Of a stretch of DNA of 64,000 bases, positions 26,345 through 35,730 are shown piece by piece. Positions within the stretch are counted from its first letter, which is position 1. Each line of letters starts with the position of its first letter. The stretch comes from Avichristensenella sp031549905 (GTDB lineage: Bacteria > Bacillota > Clostridia > Christensenellales > Aristaeellaceae). Location of the stretch: the NCBI GenBank assembly GCA_031549905.1, contig JAVBPC010000020.1, forward strand, positions 16,639 to 80,638, written 5' to 3'. The translations under genes were made by a program, and so were the position numbers. The notes beneath the pieces were generated by a model. It made no database searches, was not told the origin of the DNA, and saw nothing but the letters and a program-made list of their open reading frames with translations.

Positions 26345-26378
26345 TCCGGACCGACGGCTCATCCGTGGGCATGTCCGC

Positions 26379-28022
26379 TCATTTTTTCCCGCGAATCTGC
26401 TTTAACTCTTCCGCCATTTGGTCATATTCCGCTTCCAACGCTTCGTGCTTGTCGCCCTTTTTCGGCGCGCTCATCCGGGCCAGCAACGCGGCCATGCGCA
26501 TTTGCAGCACATCCGCGGTCAGTGCGCTGTCCGGGGCGTCTTTTCGCGCGCGGAACTGCTCCAGTTCGGTCAGGTTTCCGTCAAATTCGGTCAGCCCGCC
26601 GTTTTCGAACAGCACCAGCCGCTGCGCTACGCGGTCGATCAGGCGGCGGTCATGGGTTACCATCAGCAGCGTGCCCTCGTACGCAGAAAGCATCTCTTCC
26701 AGCGATTCCAGCGCGTGCAGGTCCAGGTGGTTGCTCGGTTCATCGAGGAGCAGCAGCGTGGCGTGGCCCACCATAAGCCGAGCCAATGCCGTTTTGGCGC
26801 GCTCCCCGCCGGAGAGGATGGCCGCCTGCTTGTTCATATCCTGCGCGGTCAGCCCCATACGGGCCAGCACCGTGCGCACCACGCTTTCCAGCTGCGCGCT
26901 TTCGCGCATGATGTTTTCAAGCAATGTGAGATCGCCATCCAGCGTATCCAGCGTTTCCTGCCCGTACCAACCGATGGTGACGCCCGGGCTGATGCGGATG
27001 CCGCTCATGTCATCCCGGATGGCGTTCAAAAGGGTGGTTTTGCCGCAGCCGTTCGGGCCGACCAGCACCGTGCGCTTCCCTGTGGGCAGCGAAAACGCCT
27101 GGCGATTCAGCAGCGTTTTGCCGCCCGCCACAAGTGTGAGGCTGTCGGCACGCACGGCGGTTTGGCTGGTGACGCCGCCGCGGCCCGCAATCTCCATGCG
27201 GATTTGGGCCTCCTCGCGCGGGCGCTCCTTGACCTCCATGTTATCCAGCCGGCTTTGTATCGCCTTGGATGTTTTATCCAGCTTTTCCTGTATTTGGCCG
27301 ATGCCGCGCTTGTGCAGGCGCGCCTCACTGTTGCCCATGCGCTTGGGCGTTTTGCGTAGGGATTTGGATGATTCCTTGACGCCGATCATCGCGGAGCGCA
27401 GCCGCGCCTGTTCCTGGCGGTACTGATCGTATTCAAAGCGCTGAAAGTCGCGCTCCAGCGTTTTTTGCCCCAGATAAGCGGAATAGTTGCCCGGGAACAC
27501 GGTGAGCTTGCCGTCTTCCAGTTCCCAGATGACGGTGCACAGGTCATCCAGCAGCTGCCGGTCATGGCTGATCAGCACCAGCGCGCCCCGGTGCGCAGAC
27601 AGCGCGCGGCGCACCTCCGCCACGCCGCCGAAATCAAGGTTCGTGGTGGGTTCATCGGCAAACAGCAACGGCGCGCGCACGGACAGCGCCCTTGCGATGC
27701 GCAGGCGTTCCAGTTCGCCGCCGCTCATGCCTTCATGAATGGCAGATTTGGCGTTCAGGCGTGCGAATGCGGCGGCATCGGCGGGGGAGTCCTCCGCATC
27801 GCCGAATTGGCGCACCACCGCGCTGTTCGCGTGGCGCTCCACAAGGCCCTCATCGGGCGCTGTGTCCCCGTGCAAAACGGACAGCAGCGTGGTTTTGCCC
27901 GCGCCGTTATCGCCGACCAGGCCGATCCTGTCGCCGTCAAATATTTCAATTGTCGGGATGTCAAAAATGGTACGGATACCGAAAAGAACGCGCAAATTTT
28001 CTGCGCGAAGCAGCAGAGACAT
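26379..28022 (-). CDS. ABC-F family ATPase (ribosome protection type)
   Basis: A 547-residue ABC-F protein with two ATPase modules and no membrane part. Walker A motifs are GDNGAGKTT (about residues 37-45) and GPNGCGKTT (about 320-328); signatures MSGGELERLRIA and LSGGERAKTALA; Walker B ends ADEPTTNLD and LDEPSNHLD. The Arg/Lys-rich linker ('SSKSLRKTPKRMGNSEARL') is the P-site tRNA interaction motif region. It resembles the antibiotic-resistance subgroup (Lsa/Vga/Msr-like) more than EttA. These bind the ribosomal E site and expel macrolide, lincosamide or pleuromutilin drugs. AAAGGGG precedes the ATG. It has a strong promoter and a leader of about 190 bases. Confidence 0.9.
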   Translation of the reverse strand: MSLLLRAENLRVLFGIRTIFDIPTIEIFDGDRIGLVGDNGAGKTTLLSVLHGDTAPDEGLVERHANSAVVRQFGDAEDSPADAAAFARLNAKSAIHEGMSGGELERLRIARALSVRAPLLFADEPTTNLDFGGVAEVRRALSAHRGALVLISHDRQLLDDLCTVIWELEDGKLTVFPGNYSAYLGQKTLERDFQRFEYDQYRQEQARLRSAMIGVKESSKSLRKTPKRMGNSEARLHKRGIGQIQEKLDKTSKAIQSRLDNMEVKERPREEAQIRMEIAGRGGVTSQTAVRADSLTLVAGGKTLLNRQAFSLPTGKRTVLVGPNGCGKTTLLNAIRDDMSGIRISPGVTIGWYGQETLDTLDGDLTLLENIMRESAQLESVVRTVLARMGLTAQDMNKQAAILSGGERAKTALARLMVGHATLLLLDEPSNHLDLHALESLEEMLSAYEGTLLMVTHDRRLIDRVAQRLVLFENGGLTEFDGNLTELEQFRARKDAPDSALTADVLQMRMAALLARMSAPKKGDKHEALEAEYDQMAEELKQIRGKK

Positions 28023-28137
28023 GATGAAAACCCCTTTCCATACGCAGACAAGCCGGCCCTATGCCAGCGGTGCAAATGCGGACGGTTAGCGGTTTCTCAT
28101 CGTATGGTCATACCTGCGCTTTCATTGGATGGGCCAA

Positions 28138-28192
28138 GGTAGTAATTTCTTACGAAATCCATTTATGGCGTGGTATCTTCGAACTCACGCCG
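28138..28192 (+). repeat. two-hairpin intergenic repeat, copy 2
   Basis: ATTTC-ttac-GAAAT (28145-28158) and GGCGTG ... CACGCC (28167-28191) around TATCTTCGAA. Lies in the leader of the ABC-F gene, in reverse relative to that transcript. See copy 1 at 19425. Confidence 0.7.
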
Positions 28193-28220
28193 ACAATACT
28201 GTGTGTACATTGGCCGGGGG

Positions 28221-28250
28221 TAGTATAACCCACCCCCGGCGAAATTGTCA
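28221..28250 (-). promoter_or_regulatory. ABC-F promoter with a dyad around the -10 box
   Basis: Minus strand: TTGACA at 28250-28245, 18-base spacer, TATACT at 28226-28221. A perfect 9-bp dyad, GCCGGGGGT at 28239-28231 and ACCCCCGGC at 28220-28212, brackets the -10 box and could be an operator. The -35 box overlaps the GH10 stop codon. Confidence 0.8.
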
Positions 28251-29735
28251 AGCCTTCGCCCTGCTGATAATTTTTTCCTTCAGCGCCAGCAGCCTAAAAA
28301 ACATCTCCCTGGGGTTTTCATCTTCGTACAAAAACGCGCCGTTTCCGGAAAACGACGGCTCGATAAAATCCCACCACGTCAGCGCTTTGATCTCATCGCG
28401 CGCGGCGGCGACGGTGTAAAACTGCTCCATCCAGTCGGCCTGCGTGCGCTCGTTCCAGCCGCCGTGCCATGTGCCTTCCGACATGGAAAGCTGCGGCCAG
28501 TTGCTGCCCGCCTGCCCTGCCGTGCCGCGCGTGCCGCCGTTTACGCCCATTTCGGTGATGTGGATGGGCTTCCCAAGCGCGGCGAACACGGAAAGCATGC
28601 GGTCCACCGCTACCAGATCGCGCGCGGGGAAGTACAGCTGAATGCCGGTCACATCGAATGCAACGCCCGCATCCAGCAGCGCCCTGAAATATGACAGCGG
28701 CGAGCGCACCCTTTCCGGCAGCGAGCCGTAGCAAACGTACCGCCCCGCAACGTATTCCGCGAACGGCAGGCAGATGTTGACGATGGCGGTGGCATTCGGG
28801 TTTGCTTCGCGCAGCGCGTCACAGGTGGTGCGCGTGAGGTCTATTAGCTGCGGTTGCGTCAGCTCAAAGCAGTTGGCCCAGTCGTGCGCTTCGTTCATCG
28901 CGTCCCACACGTCCACGCGGCCCTTGTACGCTGCCACATGATGATGCGCGATGTCGCGCGCATCCTTTGAAAGCGCGTCAAAATCCTGCCCGAACAGCCA
29001 CGGTGGGTTCACCTGCTGGTGGCCGAACCACAGCGGATGCCCCTTCGCCTTGATGCCCTTGCTATCCAGAAAATCCAGCGCCTGGTCGATGTAGGCGTAA
29101 TCATACTGCCCGCGCCCGGCGTGCACCGTGCGGTACGGGTAGAAGGGCAGCGTCGCAAAATCAAAAGCCTGCGCAAAAAATTTGGCGTAGCGCGACCCGG
29201 GCGATGTAAACCGCGAGAAGTTGCACCCCAGCAGCAGATCGCTGCGCGGGGCGGCGAACACCTTTTGCCGCGCGCTTTCCACCAGCGCGGCCTCGGCGGC
29301 GTACACCGCGTGGGACAGCGCGTACAGCCTATTTTCGGCGGTAGAATTGCCCCTGTCGGCCAGGTGGGCGAACTCCTCGGCGGCGGCAAGGTGCCCGCGC
29401 GCCTCCACGGAAAGGTCGATGCCCTCGCCGCGCCGTCCAGCTTCCCACAGATAGGTGCGCACGGCCTCGCTGACGAAATCCACAAAATCGCCGGTGTACC
29501 CCTGGCCCTGGTTGTCGGCCATCACCCACAGGTTGCCGTACAGCGGCAGGTTAAGCTTGGCAAACACGATGTACGGCGTTTGCGTTACGCATAGTTCCAC
29601 CGTGCCATCCGGCAGGATGCGCTGCCGGCGCTCATCCGGTTCAAAGGACAGGTCGCTTGCGTATACCGATTCCAGCACGGGCTTTGCCATTGCCACGCCG
29701 CCCGGCCCGTCCAGCCTGACATGTATCCACTGCAT
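28248..29735 (-). CDS. glycoside hydrolase family 10 (endo-1,4-beta-xylanase type)
   Basis: A 495-residue GH10-type enzyme. After an N-terminal beta-rich part of about 130 residues comes the TIM barrel, with 'IKAKGHPLWFGHQQVNPPWL', the acid/base glutamate in 'DVWDAMNEAHDW' and the nucleophile glutamate in 'IHITEMGVNGG'. GH10 enzymes cut the backbone of xylan or xylo-oligosaccharides. No signal peptide is present, so it acts on imported oligosaccharides. Its ATG overlaps the GH43 stop by one base. It ends the three-hydrolase minus-strand operon. Confidence 0.88.
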   Translation of the reverse strand: MQWIHVRLDGPGGVAMAKPVLESVYASDLSFEPDERRQRILPDGTVELCVTQTPYIVFAKLNLPLYGNLWVMADNQGQGYTGDFVDFVSEAVRTYLWEAGRRGEGIDLSVEARGHLAAAEEFAHLADRGNSTAENRLYALSHAVYAAEAALVESARQKVFAAPRSDLLLGCNFSRFTSPGSRYAKFFAQAFDFATLPFYPYRTVHAGRGQYDYAYIDQALDFLDSKGIKAKGHPLWFGHQQVNPPWLFGQDFDALSKDARDIAHHHVAAYKGRVDVWDAMNEAHDWANCFELTQPQLIDLTRTTCDALREANPNATAIVNICLPFAEYVAGRYVCYGSLPERVRSPLSYFRALLDAGVAFDVTGIQLYFPARDLVAVDRMLSVFAALGKPIHITEMGVNGGTRGTAGQAGSNWPQLSMSEGTWHGGWNERTQADWMEQFYTVAAARDEIKALTWWDFIEPSFSGNGAFLYEDENPREMFFRLLALKEKIISRAKA

Positions 29736-30604
29736 TATGAAAGCACCATCCCTTCTGCGGTTTCACGGATAGGCAGGAAGATGGGGCGTTCCTCGGGGGT
29801 GCTGTTGGGGGTGTGGATGGTCAGCATCAGTTCCCCGGAAAGCGTGCGAAACACCATGCCGTGCCCGCCGTCGCCGCAAAAGATCGGCCGTTCCTGCTGC
29901 CGCCAGGGGCCCTGAATATCCCCGCTTTCGCTGATGGCCAGGCTGATGGCGTAGCCCGTTTCACTTTTGCTGCTCCATAGCATCCAAAGGCCACCCTGCT
30001 TCGGGTATACCATGAACGGCCCGTCTGTCACATACCCGTCGATCCCGCTGGAATGGTGCACTTGCGCTACCCATTTCGCTTCCGATGCGGTGAACAGCTT
30101 GATTGCTTCGCCCGCCGGGCCGGAAAGGTCATCCTTAAGTGGCAGCGCACAAATTTCGCCGTCGCCCACCTGCACCCATTCATGGCAGAATACGAGCCAA
30201 GGGTTGCCGGCCGCATCTACATGCAGCGTGCCGTCCAGGCATTCCCAGCCTTCGGGCGTAACAAACGGCGCGCCGTGCGGGCGGAACGGGCCGCGCGGGC
30301 TGTCCGCCTCTAGGATCGCCGTGGCCCTATGATGCCCCGGCGCTTTGAACGATGCAAACAGGTAATAGCCGCCGTGCCACGCGTGCAGTTCGGGCGCCCA
30401 GAAATTTTCCGTGCCCCAGAAGCCACCGCCCGGGGCGAACACGCGGCCCAGAGGGGTGTACTCCGCAAGATCGCGGCTTTCGAAGGCGGTAAAGCCTTCG
30501 GCGGGGCCGCGCCAGCAGTTCGGGTCCGTGGTGCCAAATAGGTAGTACGCGCCGTTTTGGGCGAACACGAACGGGTCGCGCATGTGGATTTCATCGCGCC
30601 GCAT
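29735..30604 (-). CDS. glycoside hydrolase family 43-like (beta-xylosidase/arabinofuranosidase type)
   Basis: A 289-residue five-bladed beta-propeller glycosidase. The catalytic base is in 'IHMRDPFVF', the transition-state residue region in 'FWAPELHAW' and the general acid region near 'YVTDGPFMVY'. GH43 members release xylose or arabinose from side chains or ends of xylo-oligosaccharides. It has no signal peptide. ATG at 30604 (rather than the in-frame TTG at 30610) is chosen; AAAGGAA lies upstream within the overlapping end of the previous gene. Confidence 0.88.
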   Translation of the reverse strand: MRRDEIHMRDPFVFAQNGAYYLFGTTDPNCWRGPAEGFTAFESRDLAEYTPLGRVFAPGGGFWGTENFWAPELHAWHGGYYLFASFKAPGHHRATAILEADSPRGPFRPHGAPFVTPEGWECLDGTLHVDAAGNPWLVFCHEWVQVGDGEICALPLKDDLSGPAGEAIKLFTASEAKWVAQVHHSSGIDGYVTDGPFMVYPKQGGLWMLWSSKSETGYAISLAISESGDIQGPWRQQERPIFCGDGGHGMVFRTLSGELMLTIHTPNSTPEERPIFLPIRETAEGMVLS

Positions 30605-32000
30605 TTTCAACAGTTCCTTTCAAAGGGATTCGTTTCATTGGATTGCCTGCCGCGTCGGTAACCAGCCGCTGCCCCGCGTCAAACACGGCCACCTCGCGCC
30701 CGTTTACCTGCGCGTGCGCCGTTTTGCCGTCACAGCGCAGCGTGTATGTCACATCATCAATCGCCTGCGTGTATTCCGTCTCTGTGCCGCCCGCCGCGCC
30801 CCACCAGCGCTCATCGCCTTCCAGGTGAACGCCGTGCAGGCGTTCGATGTACTCCAGCACGGCCAGCATCGTGGGGCCGTAGCCGTCCTTGCCGCTGCCG
30901 GGTTTGCCGGTGAACGCATCAAACTGCTGCGGGAACACGCCCGCCGCGCCCACCGCGCCGATCAGCTTATTTGCCAGCGGGATATGCAGCCCCTGGTACC
31001 CGTACCGCTCCAGCGCGCGGATGGCCCGCTGGTACGTCAGCCCCTGCGGCTGGCCGCTCCAGTCGTTGCCGGGGTTGTTGCGGAACAGAGGATCGCTCGC
31101 CGCCACGGAGGGCAGCGGGAACGGCGTCCAGAAATCAGCAGGGTTTAGCAGGTGTTCCCTTACGAACCGGTCCGCCATCGCCTGATCAAACGCGCCCCAG
31201 TACATCACGCGCAGGTTGTTGTGCAGCAGGGTATCCATCACGCGCCCGTGCCTATCCCGGTCGAAGCACGCGCCGCGCGCGTCATCCCACAGATACGCGC
31301 GCATTTTCGCCCGCACATCGTCCGCTTTGGCACGCCAGTATGCAGCTTTTTCGTCGCCCAGAATAGGCGAAATTTTCGCCAATGCATCCCTGGCGGCAAA
31401 AGAGAAGCTCATGAAGTCCATCGACTGGATGGGGACGACCTGCGCGTCCGTGGGCGGGGCGTCCTCCGTCCACCAGAAGGGGGCGTCGCCGTAGCGCAGC
31501 GCGCCGTCTTCGCCGGTGTCGGTGACGCACCAGCTTTCCAGGCAGCCGTCTGAGTTGCTGTCGCGCACGCGCCACAGATACGCATCAAGTTTGATCAGGC
31601 TGTCATACAAAAGCGATAAATATTCCCTGTCCTTGCCGATCCAATAGTACAGATTCAGCGCCGGTTCCGGGAAGCAAAACCCCTGGAATTTATTGAACTG
31701 CGGCACAATTTTGCCGTTTTCCACCGTGATGCTGCCGGGCATCCGGCCGTCGGCCCGCTGGGTTTCCATGAACAGAAGCTGGTTATTCAGCGCGGCCTGC
31801 ACGTCTCTTTTTGCGTACATTTCGCCGCCCATGGGCTGCGTTTCCAGCCAGATTTTTTCATACCCGCCGCCTTCCACCAACACCCGACGCCCGCAAAAGT
31901 CCGTCAGGTTCAGCCGGCATTTGCGCACAGCGTCGTCATACACGCGCTGCATCCCGGCATCCGCCGTGTGAAAGGCAACGCTTGTTTCAGGAATCCGCAT
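30591..32000 (-). CDS. MGH1/GH63-like six-hairpin glycosidase
   Basis: A 469-residue protein with the (alpha/alpha)6 barrel of the GH63/MGH1-like/trehalase clan: 'GGYEKIWLETQPMGGEMYAK', 'YDSLIKLDAYLWRVRDSNSDG', 'ESWCVTDTGEDG', 'FMSFSFAARDALAKI' and 'DWSGQPQGLTYQRAIRALER'. The substrate is unknown; in this operon it probably trims oligosaccharides. Predicted cytosolic. AAGGGGAGGG precedes the ATG. It is the first gene of the operon and faces the divergent transporter genes across a 140-base AT-rich gap that should hold the control sites. Confidence 0.82.
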   Translation of the reverse strand: MRIPETSVAFHTADAGMQRVYDDAVRKCRLNLTDFCGRRVLVEGGGYEKIWLETQPMGGEMYAKRDVQAALNNQLLFMETQRADGRMPGSITVENGKIVPQFNKFQGFCFPEPALNLYYWIGKDREYLSLLYDSLIKLDAYLWRVRDSNSDGCLESWCVTDTGEDGALRYGDAPFWWTEDAPPTDAQVVPIQSMDFMSFSFAARDALAKISPILGDEKAAYWRAKADDVRAKMRAYLWDDARGACFDRDRHGRVMDTLLHNNLRVMYWGAFDQAMADRFVREHLLNPADFWTPFPLPSVAASDPLFRNNPGNDWSGQPQGLTYQRAIRALERYGYQGLHIPLANKLIGAVGAAGVFPQQFDAFTGKPGSGKDGYGPTMLAVLEYIERLHGVHLEGDERWWGAAGGTETEYTQAIDDVTYTLRCDGKTAHAQVNGREVAVFDAGQRLVTDAAGNPMKRIPLKGTVENAAR

Positions 32001-32140
32001 GCATCCCTCCCCTTTCTCCTTGAACTCTTTCCTTTATAACACAAAGATAACTTGTTCGATATAGGCAAAAATTTAGCCGATTTATATTTGGTTTCGACTG
32101 TGCTACACTCCGGCCATACCGAGCGGAAGGAATGAGGCCG

Positions 32141-33079
32141 ATGGTCACCACAAAGCCCCGCAGGCAGTTTTCCTGGCGGCGCGTAGGGCGCAGGCTGTCG
32201 AACGATTGGCAGATCTATGTGCTGCTGCTGCCGGCGATTGCGTTCTTCATCGTGTTTTGCTACCTGCCGATGTACGGCATCCAGATCGCTTTCCGCGACT
32301 ACAAGGCGGTATTCGGCATCACCGGCAGCAAATGGGTGGGCCTGAAAAACTTCACCGATTTCTTTAACGCCTACTACTGCGGGCGGCTGTTCGCCAATAC
32401 CTTTCTGCTGAACCTGTACGGGCTGCTGTTCGGGTTCCCGATCCCCATTTTCCTGGCCATCATGCTCAACCAGTTTGACAGGTCGAAGCTCAAGAAGTTT
32501 ACGCAAACGGCCATCTATGTGCCGCATTTTATCTCCACAGTGGTCATGGCGGGCATGCTGTACCTGTTCTTTTCGCCCACCAGCGGCATTGTCAACAAGC
32601 TAATCGAAGGGCTGGGCGGCAAATCCATCTTTTTCATGATTGAGCCCAAATGGTTCCGCCCGCTGTTCATAGGCTCCGACATCTGGCAGCACGCGGGCTG
32701 GAACACGATCCTCTACATCGCCACGCTGACCGCCATCGACCCGGAACTGTACGAAGCCGCCACCATCGACGGCGCCACCAAGTGGCAGAAAATCACATCG
32801 ATCGATATCCCGCACCTGCTGCCCATCGCCACGATGATGCTGATTCTAAGCTGCGGCAGCCTGCTTGGCTCCAACACGGACAAGGCGCTGCTGATGCAGA
32901 CATCGGGCAACATGTCGGTTTCGGATATCATCGGCGTGTATGTGTACAACATGGGCCTTGGCAAGGCGCAGTTTTCGTACACGGCGGCCATCGGGCTGTG
33001 CGTGAACGTGATCAACTTTGTGATGATCATTTCGGTCAATTTCATATCGAAAAGGGTTGGCGATACCAGCCTATTTTAA
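32141..33079 (+). CDS. ABC sugar permease, LplB/YtcP-type (first subunit)
   Basis: A 312-residue integral membrane permease with six predicted helices; the EAA loop that contacts the ATPase is 'EAATIDGATKWQKITSIDIP'. It belongs to the LplB-like group that imports poly- or oligosaccharides and usually shares the MsmX-type ATPase encoded elsewhere. The ATG at 32141 is preferred because AAGGA lies nine bases before it; the ATG at 32132 abuts that site. Followed by the second permease and two binding proteins. Confidence 0.93.
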   Translation: MVTTKPRRQFSWRRVGRRLSNDWQIYVLLLPAIAFFIVFCYLPMYGIQIAFRDYKAVFGITGSKWVGLKNFTDFFNAYYCGRLFANTFLLNLYGLLFGFPIPIFLAIMLNQFDRSKLKKFTQTAIYVPHFISTVVMAGMLYLFFSPTSGIVNKLIEGLGGKSIFFMIEPKWFRPLFIGSDIWQHAGWNTILYIATLTAIDPELYEAATIDGATKWQKITSIDIPHLLPIATMMLILSCGSLLGSNTDKALLMQTSGNMSVSDIIGVYVYNMGLGKAQFSYTAAIGLCVNVINFVMIISVNFISKRVGDTSLF

Positions 33080-33097
33080 GGGAAGGAGACGTTGTGC

Positions 33098-34030
33098 ATG
33101 GACCTGCATCTAGCGAAACCCGGCAGTGTAAAAATCGCGAAAACGCGCGGCGACAAGATATTTGACACGATCAACCTGATCTTCTGGATCATCATGCTGA
33201 CGCTGATCCTCTACCCGCTGTGGCTGATCATCATCGCATCCGTGTCCGACCCGGACGCAGTCAGCATGGGCAAGGTGCTCATCTGGCCCAAGGACTTTTC
33301 GCTGATGGGCTATGAGGCGGTGTTCCAGCACAAAGAGCTGTGGAATTCCTATGTGAACGCCATTTTCTATACCGTGGCGGGCTCGGCGCTTTCCGTTGCG
33401 GTAACGCTGGCGGCTGCCTACGCGCTCAGCCGCAAGTTTATCGGCAAGGGCTTCTTCAACTTCATCATCGTGTTTACGATGTTCTTCACCGGCGGCCTGA
33501 TCCCCACCTTCCTGATGATGCGAACCCTGGGCCTGTACAACACGCGCACCATCATGATCATCATCAACTGCGTATCGGTCTGGAACCTGATGGTCGCCAG
33601 AACCTACATCGCCACCACCGTACCGGGTGAACTGTACGAGGCCGCGATGATCGACGGCGCGAACCACTTCACCGTGTTCTTCCGCGTGGTGCTGCCCCTT
33701 AGCGGCACAATCGTGGCGGTGCTGTGCGTGTACTACGGCGTGGCCAGATGGAACGACTTCTTCACCGCGCTGGTGTACATCCGCGACAGGGGTAAGCTGC
33801 CGCTGCAAACCATCCTGCGCGAGGTGCTGGCCACGGTAACCACCACGCAGTCGGATTCGTTTTTCAGCGCATACGCCGACGACATCAAGGGCATGACCGA
33901 CGCCATCCGAAAGGCTGCTGTGGCCAAGTATTGCTGCATCGTGGTATCCACCGGCCCGGCGGTATTGCTGTATGTGTTCATGCAGAAGTATTTCGTCAAG
34001 GGCGTTATGATTGGGTCGCTGAAAGGGTAG
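33098..34030 (+). CDS. ABC sugar permease, LplC/CUT1-type (second subunit)
   Basis: A 310-residue permease with six helices and the EAA loop 'EAAMIDGANHFTVFFRVVLP'. Pairs with the preceding permease to form the channel. The ATG at 33098 has AAGGAGA eight bases upstream; an in-frame TTG lies two codons before. No ATP-binding subunit is encoded in the locus, as is normal for this class. Confidence 0.93.
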   Translation: MDLHLAKPGSVKIAKTRGDKIFDTINLIFWIIMLTLILYPLWLIIIASVSDPDAVSMGKVLIWPKDFSLMGYEAVFQHKELWNSYVNAIFYTVAGSALSVAVTLAAAYALSRKFIGKGFFNFIIVFTMFFTGGLIPTFLMMRTLGLYNTRTIMIIINCVSVWNLMVARTYIATTVPGELYEAAMIDGANHFTVFFRVVLPLSGTIVAVLCVYYGVARWNDFFTALVYIRDRGKLPLQTILREVLATVTTTQSDSFFSAYADDIKGMTDAIRKAAVAKYCCIVVSTGPAVLLYVFMQKYFVKGVMIGSLKG

Positions 34031-34081
34031 TTCATTCAAGCCGGCTACGGCTTTGATGAAAGATTGAAAGGAGAGAATCCC

Positions 34082-35644
34082 ATGAAAAAAATGGTAGCTC
34101 TGTTCCTTGTGGCGCTGCTCACGCTGTCCCTGGCGGGCGCAGCCCTGGCGGAATTCCCCATCGTCGAAGAAAAGATCACCCTGCGCGCGTTCCAGTATGA
34201 GCTGGAAAACCAACAGATGGACTTTGAAAACCTGTGGTTCTTCCAGCAGCTGGAAGAAAAGACCAATATCCATGTGGAGTTTGAGTGCGTCAAGGACGGC
34301 GATTGGCGCACACAGCTGAACCTGATGTTCGTATCCGGCGAATACCCGGACATGATCCTGCGCCCCTCCTTCATGGATGTCGAAGAATACGGCGTGACCC
34401 AGGGCATTCTGCTGCCGCTGGATGACCTGATCGAAGAGTACATGCCCAACTACTACAGCCGCCTGTACATGAACAACGCCTATGATTCCATCCCGGCGTC
34501 AGACGGCAAAATGTACTACATCGGCAACCTGACCGCGCAAAACGTCAACCATGACGGCAACTTCTTCATCAACAAAACGTGGCTGGATAAGCTGGGCCTT
34601 GAAATCCCCACCACCGTGGATGAGCTGACGGAAGTGCTCCGCGCGTTCAAAAACGGCGACCCCAACGGCAACGGCATTGCTGACGAAGTGCCGATGAACG
34701 CCGCCGACCTGATCCACCAGACGCAGGGCGTGTACACCCACTTCGCGATGTTCGGCGTGCCGCTGAACCGCTTCGTGTACGCCGCCATCGATGCCAATGA
34801 TGATGTGTACTTCATCGGCAACGCGCCGGGCTTCCGTGCCGCGTGCGAATGGCTGCATGATATGTACGCCGAAGGCCTGATGGACCCTGAAGCGCTGACG
34901 CAGGATTCCAACCTGTGGGGCACAAAGATGAACGCCGGGCTGAACGGCTTCACGACATACCTGCGCCTGATCAACACCGCGCTGCAGCCGGAAATTGTGG
35001 ATCAGTTTGTTTCCATCCTGCCCCCGAAGGCCGAAGGCTACGATGTGCAGGTGCCGCAGATCCTGGAAATCCCCACGATGGGCGCGGCGCTGACCATTGC
35101 CAACAAGCATGTGCCCGAAACCCTGCGCTGGCTGGATGCGCAGTTTGAAACCGAGACCATGATGGTATCCGTCAACGGCCCCATCGGCGGCAACGGCCCC
35201 ATCGAAGATACCATCAAGATCAACGACGCGGGCAAGTACGAGATCGTTTCCATCCCCGAGAACAACGGCCTGTACAGCGTTGTGCCGGTGTACCACGGCC
35301 AGTTCTTTGCCCCGGGCGACTACTACTTTGAGATTTACGAAATGCCGCCGCACCGCGTGGAGCGCTACAACTACAGCAAGGAATACGCGGAAGCGGGCGT
35401 GCTGGAGCCGAAATCCTTCCAGTACCTGCAGTACCTGGTAAAGCCCTCCGCGGATGACGCGATCGAGCTGGCCCGCCTGTTCACGGAGCTTGAAACCTTC
35501 ATGAAGGAATCCATCACCAACTTCATCGTAAACGGCGTGACGGATCAAAGCTTCCAGAACTTCCTGGATACGGCGGTGAAGGTTGGTGCGGACAGGTATG
35601 TGGAATTGTACCAAAACGCGTACGATGCATATCTTGCAAAGTAA
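34082..35644 (+). CDS. extracellular sugar-binding protein 1
   Basis: A 520-residue family 1 solute-binding protein of the LplA-like type that works with LplB/LplC permeases. It has a signal peptide 'MKKMVALFLVALLTLSLAGA' with an AlaLeuAla-type cleavage site and no lipobox, so it is predicted to be released rather than lipid-anchored, unusual for a Gram-positive binding protein. It includes 'NLMFVSGEYPDMILRPSF', 'WLDKLGLEIPTTVDEL' and 'LDAQFETETMM'. AAAGGAGAG precedes the ATG. About half of its residues match the next binding protein. Confidence 0.93.
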   Translation: MKKMVALFLVALLTLSLAGAALAEFPIVEEKITLRAFQYELENQQMDFENLWFFQQLEEKTNIHVEFECVKDGDWRTQLNLMFVSGEYPDMILRPSFMDVEEYGVTQGILLPLDDLIEEYMPNYYSRLYMNNAYDSIPASDGKMYYIGNLTAQNVNHDGNFFINKTWLDKLGLEIPTTVDELTEVLRAFKNGDPNGNGIADEVPMNAADLIHQTQGVYTHFAMFGVPLNRFVYAAIDANDDVYFIGNAPGFRAACEWLHDMYAEGLMDPEALTQDSNLWGTKMNAGLNGFTTYLRLINTALQPEIVDQFVSILPPKAEGYDVQVPQILEIPTMGAALTIANKHVPETLRWLDAQFETETMMVSVNGPIGGNGPIEDTIKINDAGKYEIVSIPENNGLYSVVPVYHGQFFAPGDYYFEIYEMPPHRVERYNYSKEYAEAGVLEPKSFQYLQYLVKPSADDAIELARLFTELETFMKESITNFIVNGVTDQSFQNFLDTAVKVGADRYVELYQNAYDAYLAK

Positions 35645-35663
35645 CAACTGCCTGTGATACAAT
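35634..35663 (+). promoter_or_regulatory. possible internal promoter before binding protein 2
   Basis: TTGCAA at 35634-35639, 18-base spacer, TACAAT at 35658-35663, overlapping the end of the first binding-protein gene. Confidence 0.45.
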
Positions 35664-35681
35664 ACCGTTAGTAGCGGAAGG

Positions 35682-35709
35682 TCGCCGCAGCGTGGACGCG
35701 CTGCGGCGA
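35682..35709 (+). promoter_or_regulatory. intercistronic hairpin
   Basis: A perfect 11-bp stem TCGCCGCAGCG / CGCTGCGGCGA without a T run, 20 bases before the second binding-protein start. Placed to protect the upstream mRNA 3' end or to reduce read-through. Confidence 0.6.
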
Positions 35710-35730
35710 TCTGTTTCGGGAGGGAAGAGG

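Noticed and set aside
28116..28130. ATG-ACC-ATA-CGA-TGA region as a leader peptide gene for ABC-F
   Set aside because: The ribosome binding site is weak and other short frames are equally possible, so it is mentioned only as part of a finding.
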